The notes under the pieces are model-generated. The model was not told the DNA's origin, did no database searches, and was given only the letters and a program-made list of their open reading frames with translations. From Riemerella anatipestifer_F (GTDB lineage Bacteria; Bacteroidota; Bacteroidia; Flavobacteriales; Weeksellaceae): a stretch of DNA of 64,000 nucleotides. Shown here piece by piece: positions 59,133 through 64,000 of the stretch. The stretch lies in the NCBI RefSeq assembly GCF_037861325.1, contig NZ_JAFELW010000001.1; one strand, written 5' to 3'. The number at the start of each line of letters is the position of its first letter. Positions within the stretch are counted from its first letter, which is position 1. Made by a program: the position numbers and the translations under genes.

Positions 59133-61633
59133 GGAATACATCGAAAATGACAACACTGGAAAACAGGTTCCCACTTTTAGCGGTGGAGCATGGCTGCATC
59201 ATCTCAAAGGACGCCGACATCACGGTGGCTTTCGAGGTGGAACTACCGGAACTTTACACCGTGACGGGTGCGGAGTACGAGGCGATACACAGTTGCTGGT
59301 GCAAGGCTATCAAGGTGCTGCCGGACTACTCCGTCGTCCACAAACAGGACTGGTTCATCAAGGAACGCTACAAACCGGAGCTTCAGAAGGACGACATGAG
59401 CTTTTTAAGCCGCTCTTTCGAGCGTCACTTCAACGAGCGTCCGTACCTGAAACACACCTGCTACCTCTACCTGACCAAGACAACAAAGGAGCGTAACCGG
59501 ATGCAGAGCAATTTCAGCACGCTGTGCCGGGGACATATCATCCCGAAGGAGCTGGACAGGGAAACCACGACCAAGTTCTTGGAAGCCTGCGAACAGTTCG
59601 AGCGCATCATGAACGACAGCGGGCTTGTCAGGCTGCGCCGCCTCTCCACCGATGAGATTGTGGGTACTGAGGGAAAGACGGGACTTATTGAACGCTACTT
59701 CTCGCTCATGCCGGAAGGTGACACCACCTTGCAGGACATCGAGCTTTCGGCAAGGGAGATGCGCATCGGCGACAACCGCCTGTGTCTGCACACCCTCTCC
59801 GACGCGGAAGACCTACCGGGCAAGGTGGCTACCGACACCCGTTACGAGAAGCTCTCCACCGACCGGAGTGACTGCCGACTGTCATTCGCCTCCCCGGTGG
59901 GGCTTCTGCTCTCCTGCAACCATATCTACAACCAGTATGTGCTGATAGACAACAGTGAGGAAACCTTGCAGAAGTTCGAGAAGTCCGCCCGTAACATGCA
60001 GTCGCTATCTCGCTATTCAAGGAGCAACAGCATCAACCGCGAGTGGATAGACCAATACCTGAACGAAGCCCATTCCTACGGACTGACCTCGGTACGGGCA
60101 CACTTCAACGTCATGGCGTGGAGCGACGATGCGGAGGAACTGAAGCATATCAAGAACGACGTGGGCAGCCAGTTGGCAAGCATGGAATGCGTGCCGCGCC
60201 ACAACACCATCGACTGCCCGACACTCTACTGGGCGGCGATACCCGGCAATGCGGCGGACTTCCCGGCGGAAGAGAGTTTCCACACCTTCATCGAACAGGC
60301 GGTGTGCCTGTTCACAGAGGAAACCAACTACCGCAGCTCGCTCTCGCCCTTCGGCATCAAGATGGTGGACAGGCTCACGGGAAAACCGCTGCACCTTGAC
60401 ATCTCCGACCTGCCCATGAAGCGAGGTATCACGACCAACCGCAACAAGTTCGTGCTGGGTCCTTCGGGCAGCGGCAAGTCTTTCTTCATGAACCACCTCG
60501 TGCGCCAATATTATGAGCAAGGCGCACATGTGGTATTGGTGGACACGGGAAACTCCTATCAGGGCTTGTGCGGCATGATCCGACGCAAGACAGGCGGAGC
60601 GGACGGTGTGTATTTCACCTACACGGAAGATAAGCCCATCAGCTTCAACCCGTTCTACACCGACGATTACATCTTCGACGTGGAGAAGAAGGACAGCATC
60701 AAGACCCTGTTGCTGACGCTCTGGAAGTCGGAGGACGACAAGGTGACAAAGACGGAGAGCGGCGAGCTGGGCAGTGCCGTGAGTGCCTATATTGAGCGCA
60801 TCCAATCCGACCGTAGCATCGTGCCGTCGTTCAACACCTTCTACGAGTATATGCGTGACGACTACCGCAAGGAACTGGCACAGCGTGACATCAAGGTGGA
60901 GAAGTCCGACTTCAACATCGACAACATGCTCACCACCATGCGGCAGTATTACCGGGGCGGGCGTTACGATTTCCTGCTCAACTCCACGGAGAACATCGAC
61001 CTGCTCGGCAAGCGGTTCATCGTCTTCGAGATAGATTCGATTAAAGAAAACCGCGAACTGTTCCCCGTCGTGACCATCATCATCATGGAAGCCTTCATCA
61101 ACAAGATGCGGCGGCTGAAAGGCGTGCGGAAACAGCTTATCGTGGAAGAGGCTTGGAAGGCCCTCTCATCGGCGAACATGGCTGAATATCTGCGCTATAT
61201 GTATAAGACGGTCAGAAAATATTACGGCGAGGCAATCGTGGTGACGCAGGAGGTGGACGACATTATCAGTTCTCCGGTGGTCAAAGAGAGCATTATCAAC
61301 AACTCGGATTGTAAAATCCTGCTTGACCAAAGGAAATATATGAACAAGTTCGACCAGATACAGGCGTTGCTCGGACTGACGGAAAAGGAGAAGTCGCAGA
61401 TACTCTCCATCAACATGGCGAACAACCCTTCACGGCTCTACAAGGAGGTGTGGATAGGCTTGGGCGGCACGCAGTCGGCGGTCTATGCCACGGAGGTCAG
61501 CGCGGAAGAGTATCTGGCGTACACCACCGAGGAAACGGAAAAAGTGGAGGTTTACCGTCTGGCGGAGAAGCTGGGCGACGACATCGAAGCCGCCATCCGG
61601 CAGCTTGCCGAAAGGCGGAGAAACAAGGAATAA
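59129..61633 (+). CDS. traG: TraG, VirB4-type conjugation ATPase
   Basis: The 834-residue ATPase powers the mating channel from the cytoplasmic side. It contains Walker A 'VLGPSGSGKSFFMNHLV' (about 441-457), Walker B 'KQLIVEEAWKAL' (about 670-680), 'VTQEVDDI' and the conserved start of VirB4 proteins ('KDADITVAFEVELPELYTV'). The N-terminal half is the VirB4 membrane-associated domain. Length and order fit CTnDOT TraG. It is translationally coupled to traF. Confidence 0.95.
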   Translation: MRNTSKMTTLENRFPLLAVEHGCIISKDADITVAFEVELPELYTVTGAEYEAIHSCWCKAIKVLPDYSVVHKQDWFIKERYKPELQKDDMSFLSRSFERHFNERPYLKHTCYLYLTKTTKERNRMQSNFSTLCRGHIIPKELDRETTTKFLEACEQFERIMNDSGLVRLRRLSTDEIVGTEGKTGLIERYFSLMPEGDTTLQDIELSAREMRIGDNRLCLHTLSDAEDLPGKVATDTRYEKLSTDRSDCRLSFASPVGLLLSCNHIYNQYVLIDNSEETLQKFEKSARNMQSLSRYSRSNSINREWIDQYLNEAHSYGLTSVRAHFNVMAWSDDAEELKHIKNDVGSQLASMECVPRHNTIDCPTLYWAAIPGNAADFPAEESFHTFIEQAVCLFTEETNYRSSLSPFGIKMVDRLTGKPLHLDISDLPMKRGITTNRNKFVLGPSGSGKSFFMNHLVRQYYEQGAHVVLVDTGNSYQGLCGMIRRKTGGADGVYFTYTEDKPISFNPFYTDDYIFDVEKKDSIKTLLLTLWKSEDDKVTKTESGELGSAVSAYIERIQSDRSIVPSFNTFYEYMRDDYRKELAQRDIKVEKSDFNIDNMLTTMRQYYRGGRYDFLLNSTENIDLLGKRFIVFEIDSIKENRELFPVVTIIIMEAFINKMRRLKGVRKQLIVEEAWKALSSANMAEYLRYMYKTVRKYYGEAIVVTQEVDDIISSPVVKESIINNSDCKILLDQRKYMNKFDQIQALLGLTEKEKSQILSINMANNPSRLYKEVWIGLGGTQSAVYATEVSAEEYLAYTTEETEKVEVYRLAEKLGDDIEAAIRQLAERRRNKE

Positions 61634-61673
61634 CTAAAAAACAGAATGTATCAACCAAAAAAGAAAAACGCGT

Positions 61674-62054
61674 ATGAATTTACCAAAAGTGAAAATGCTG
61701 CAAGTCAGCAAGTGCCTTATCGGATTGGCGGTCATGATGCTGCAATCCTGCGACGTGGCCGACAACCGCCGCGACATGCTGTGCGGGAACTGGGAGAGCG
61801 TGGAGGGAAAACCTGACGTGCTTATCTACAAGGAGGGCGAAGCCTACAAAGTGACGGTGTTCCGTCGTAGCGGTCTGCGCCGCAAGCTCAAGCCGGAAAC
61901 CTATCTCTTGCAGGAGGAGAACGGCAACCTGTTCATGAACACCGGCTTCCGCATCGACGTGTCCTACAACGAGGCCACGGATGTGCTGACTTTCTCGCCA
62001 AACGGGGACTATGTGCGGGTGAAGCCGCAGCCGGGACATCCGACCGAAGAATAA
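61674..62054 (+). CDS. traH: TraH, DUF3876 lipoprotein
   Basis: The 126-residue protein has a lipoprotein signal with lipobox 'LAVMMLQSC' (Cys about 27), so it is probably lipid-anchored. The mature part is mostly beta ('GNWESVEGKPDVLIYKEGEAYKVTVFRRSGLRRKLKPETYLLQEENGNLFMNTGFRIDVSYNEATDVLTFSPNGDYVRV'), matching DUF3876. It occurs between traG and traI in this ICE family, and its function in transfer is unknown. Confidence 0.85.
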   Translation: MNLPKVKMLQVSKCLIGLAVMMLQSCDVADNRRDMLCGNWESVEGKPDVLIYKEGEAYKVTVFRRSGLRRKLKPETYLLQEENGNLFMNTGFRIDVSYNEATDVLTFSPNGDYVRVKPQPGHPTEE

Positions 62055-62077
62055 CAACCACTAAAATCCAAAGTAAC

Positions 62078-62707
62078 ATGAGAACAAGAATAACAATGAT
62101 TATCTGCCTGTGCCTGCTTTTCGCGGGCAGGGCAAGCGCACAGTGGGTCGTAAGCGATCCGGGCAATCTAGCGCAGGGCATCATCAATGCCTCCAAAAAC
62201 ATCATCCATACCTCCAAGACCGCCACGAACATGGTGAGCAACTTTCAGGAGACGGTGAAAATCTATCAGCAGGGCAAGAAGTATTACGATGCCCTCAAAT
62301 CGGTGAACAATCTGGTCAAGGACGCCCGCAAGGTGCAGCAGACCATCCTGATGGTGGGCGACATCACAGACATCTATGTGAACAGTTTCCAACGGATGCT
62401 CCGTGACGGGAATTTCAGACCCGAAGAGCTTTCCGCAATCGCTTTCGGCTACACGAAACTGCTGGAGGAAAGCAACGAAGTGTTGACGGAACTCAGGAAC
62501 GTGGTGAACATCACCACGCTCTCCATGACCGACAAGGAGCGCATGGACGTGGTGGAACGCTGCCACTCGAAGATGAAGCGTTACCGCAACCTCGTGAGCT
62601 ACTACACGAACAAGAACATCTCCGTGAGTTACCTGCGTGCGAAAAAGAAGAACGACCTCGACCGCATCATGGGGCTGTACGGGAACATGAACGAAAGATA
62701 CTGGTAG
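62078..62707 (+). CDS. traI: TraI, DUF4141 periplasmic protein
   Basis: The 209-residue protein has a signal peptide ('IICLCLLFAGRASAQ', cleavage at about 22). A long helical mature part follows ('QGIINASKNIIHTSKTATNMVSNFQETVKIYQQGKKYYDALKSVNNLVKDARKVQQTILMVGDITDIYVNSFQRML'). DUF4141 proteins resemble VirB5 in size and helical character, but that link is an inference. It precedes traJ by 3 bp. The leader carries AAATCCAAAGTA (62064). Confidence 0.88.
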   Translation: MRTRITMIICLCLLFAGRASAQWVVSDPGNLAQGIINASKNIIHTSKTATNMVSNFQETVKIYQQGKKYYDALKSVNNLVKDARKVQQTILMVGDITDIYVNSFQRMLRDGNFRPEELSAIAFGYTKLLEESNEVLTELRNVVNITTLSMTDKERMDVVERCHSKMKRYRNLVSYYTNKNISVSYLRAKKKNDLDRIMGLYGNMNERYW

Positions 62708-62710
62708 CCT

Positions 62711-63715
62711 ATGAAGTTCGACAACCTTCATCAGATTTTACGTTCACTTTATGAGCAGATGATGCCGCTGTGTGGGGACATGGCTGGTGTGGCGAAAGGC
62801 ATCGCCGGGCTGGGTGCGCTGTTCTACGTCGCCTACCGGGTATGGCAGTCGCTGGCGAGAGCTGAACCGATAGACGTATTCCCGATGCTCCGTCCTTTTG
62901 CCATCGGTCTGTGCATCATGTTCTTCCCGACTGTGGTGCTGGGCACGATAAACAGCATCCTCTCACCCGTCGTACAGGGCACGGCAAAGATGCTGGAGGC
63001 GGAAACGCTGGACATGAACCGATACCGGGAGCAGAAGGACAAACTGGAATACGAGGCGATGGTACGCAACCCCGAAACCGCCTACCTCGTGTCCAACGAG
63101 GAATTTGACAAGCAACTGGAGGAACTCGGCTGGTCGCCCTCCGACATGGTGACGATGGCGGGAATGTATATCGACCGGGGAATGTACAACATGAAGAAGA
63201 GCATCCGCGACTTCTTCCGCGAGATACTCGAACTGCTGTTCCAAGCCGCCGCCCTCGTGATAGACACCGTCCGCACCTTCTTTCTCGTGGTGCTGGCGAT
63301 TCTCGGTCCGATAGCCTTCGCCCTGTCGGTATGGGACGGTTTCCAAAACACGCTCACGCAGTGGATATGCCGCTATATACAGGTCTATCTGTGGCTACCG
63401 GTATCGGACATGTTCAGCACCATACTGGCGAAGATACAGGTTCTGATGCTGCAAAACGACATCGAGCGGATGCAGGCAGACCCGAACTTCTCGCTGGATT
63501 CGAGCGACGGGGTGTATATCGTATTCCTCTGCATCGGCATCATCGGCTACTTTACCATTCCCACCGTTGCGGGCTGGATTATCCAAGCCGGAGGCATGGG
63601 CGGTTACGGTCGCAACGTGAACCAGATGGCGGGACGAGCCGGAAGCATGGCGGGCAGCGTGGCGGGTGCAGCCGCAGGAAACGCAGTCGGACGTGTCGGC
63701 AAATTGCTGAAATAA
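62711..63715 (+). CDS. traJ: TraJ, VirB6-like multi-pass membrane protein
   Basis: The 334-residue inner-membrane protein has several membrane helices (about 23-42, 56-80, 173-215, 255-285) and a Gly/Ala-rich C-terminus ('MGGYGRNVNQMAGRAGSMAGSVAGAAAGNAVG'). The pattern 'VRTFFLVVLAILGPIAFALSVWDGFQNTLTQWICRYIQVYLWLPVSDMFSTIL' is characteristic of TraJ of CTnDOT-type elements, the VirB6/TrbL-like component of the channel. It begins 3 bp after traI. Confidence 0.92.
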   Translation: MKFDNLHQILRSLYEQMMPLCGDMAGVAKGIAGLGALFYVAYRVWQSLARAEPIDVFPMLRPFAIGLCIMFFPTVVLGTINSILSPVVQGTAKMLEAETLDMNRYREQKDKLEYEAMVRNPETAYLVSNEEFDKQLEELGWSPSDMVTMAGMYIDRGMYNMKKSIRDFFREILELLFQAAALVIDTVRTFFLVVLAILGPIAFALSVWDGFQNTLTQWICRYIQVYLWLPVSDMFSTILAKIQVLMLQNDIERMQADPNFSLDSSDGVYIVFLCIGIIGYFTIPTVAGWIIQAGGMGGYGRNVNQMAGRAGSMAGSVAGAAAGNAVGRVGKLLK

Positions 63716-63746
63716 TCAATGTGCAATCATAAATTGGAAAATATAA

Positions 63747-64000
63747 ATGGAATTCAAATCACTTAGAAACATCGAATCGTCGTTCAGGCAGATACGCCTG
63801 TTCGGTATCGTCTTCCTCTCGCTGTGCGCCGTGGTGACGGTGTGGAGCGTGTGGAACTCCTACCGTTTCGCAGAGAAGCAACGGGAGAAAATCTATGTGC
63901 TGGACAACGGCAAGAGCCTGATGCTCGCCTTGTCTCAGGATTTGTCGCAGAACCGCCCGGCGGAGGCACGGGAACATGTGCGCCGTTTCCACGAGATGTT
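63747..64000 (+). CDS. traK: TraK, VirB8-like, cut by the window end
   Basis: The first 84 codons are present from ATG 63747 ('MEFKSLRNIESSFRQIRLFGIVFLSLCAVVTVWSVWNSYRFAEKQREKIYVLDNGKSL'). A single N-terminal membrane helix (about 18-38) follows a short cytoplasmic tail, as in TraK, the VirB8-like bitopic protein of this ICE family. The rest lies outside the window. Confidence 0.9.
   Translation, partial: MEFKSLRNIESSFRQIRLFGIVFLSLCAVVTVWSVWNSYRFAEKQREKIYVLDNGKSLMLALSQDLSQNRPAEAREHVRRFHEM

Larger units (their letters stand above)
25224..64000. mobile_element. CTnDOT-family ICE, left part (continues past the window)
   Basis: The region opens with a GTANNTTTGC core and an IntDOT-like gene. 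It follows the CTnDOT order: xis-like genes, DUF3945 protein, topoisomerase, tetQ-rteA-rteB, rteC, mobC-mobB-mobA, traA onward. It is clearly more GC-rich than the flanking host DNA, except for the tetQ and cargo segments. The right end and traL-traQ are outside the window. Confidence 0.95.

Overview
The window is a Bacteroidota chromosome segment, most like a low-GC Flavobacteriia/Weeksellaceae genome (Riemerella/Chryseobacterium-type; the genus is inferred only). The evidence is AT-rich host genes of flavobacterial type (GLPGLI, DUF4294, a CvfB-like S1 protein, an Ig-like surface protein) and Bacteroidota promoters of the form TTTG-N19/20-TAnnTTTG. Two separate mobile elements sit in this chromosome.

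Layout: (1) 1-3736 host genes: an Ig-like surface protein, a small secreted protein, an ArsC/Spx-like reductase and a CvfB-like RNA-binding protein. (2) 3832-13801, a roughly 10 kb element integrated at the 3' end of tRNA-Arg(CCG) and flanked by 54-bp direct repeats. It carries a tyrosine integrase, a Fic AMP-transferase-like protein, an excisionase-type HTH protein, an AntA-type antirepressor, a divergent XRE repressor, a putative replication initiator and several small unknown genes. It has no capsid, tail or conjugation genes. It contains several arrays of short repeats phased at about 10-12 bp, which look like replication or partition sites. (3) 13788-25204 host genes: tRNA-Arg, an outer-membrane barrel plus TPR protein pair, gpmI, gcvT, idi, a GLPGLI protein, an M42 peptidase, a DUF4294 protein and a DUF493 protein. 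(4) 25224 to beyond 64000, the left part of a GC-richer CTnDOT-family integrative conjugative element (ICE). Its attL core GTANNTTTGC overlaps the promoter -7 box of the DUF493 gene.

The ICE reads in the CTnDOT order: IntDOT-like integrase (Ser259 in place of the first catalytic Arg), regulators, excision operon (two Xis-like HTH proteins, a DUF3945 protein, a topoisomerase III equivalent to Exc), a DUF1896 protein and a giant methylase/helicase, then tetQ-rteA-rteB behind a consensus promoter and attenuator-like leader, a short RibD/DHFR-like gene, rteC, a two-gene cargo (AAA/DUF4143 ATPase and a KAP P-loop NTPase), mobC-mobB-mobA, a candidate oriT region, and traA to traK (traK cut by the window edge). 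From what is known for CTnDOT, tetracycline relieves attenuation of tetQ-rteA-rteB, RteB activates rteC, RteC activates the excision operon, and the excision proteins in turn favour mob/tra expression. The ICE therefore couples resistance with transfer.

The points most worth a second look are the multi-array repeat architecture of the small tRNA element, a 121-bp nested inverted repeat between rteB and the RibD-like gene, the KAP/AAA cargo, the ICE attachment site inside a host promoter, and a perfect dyad in the excision-operon control region.
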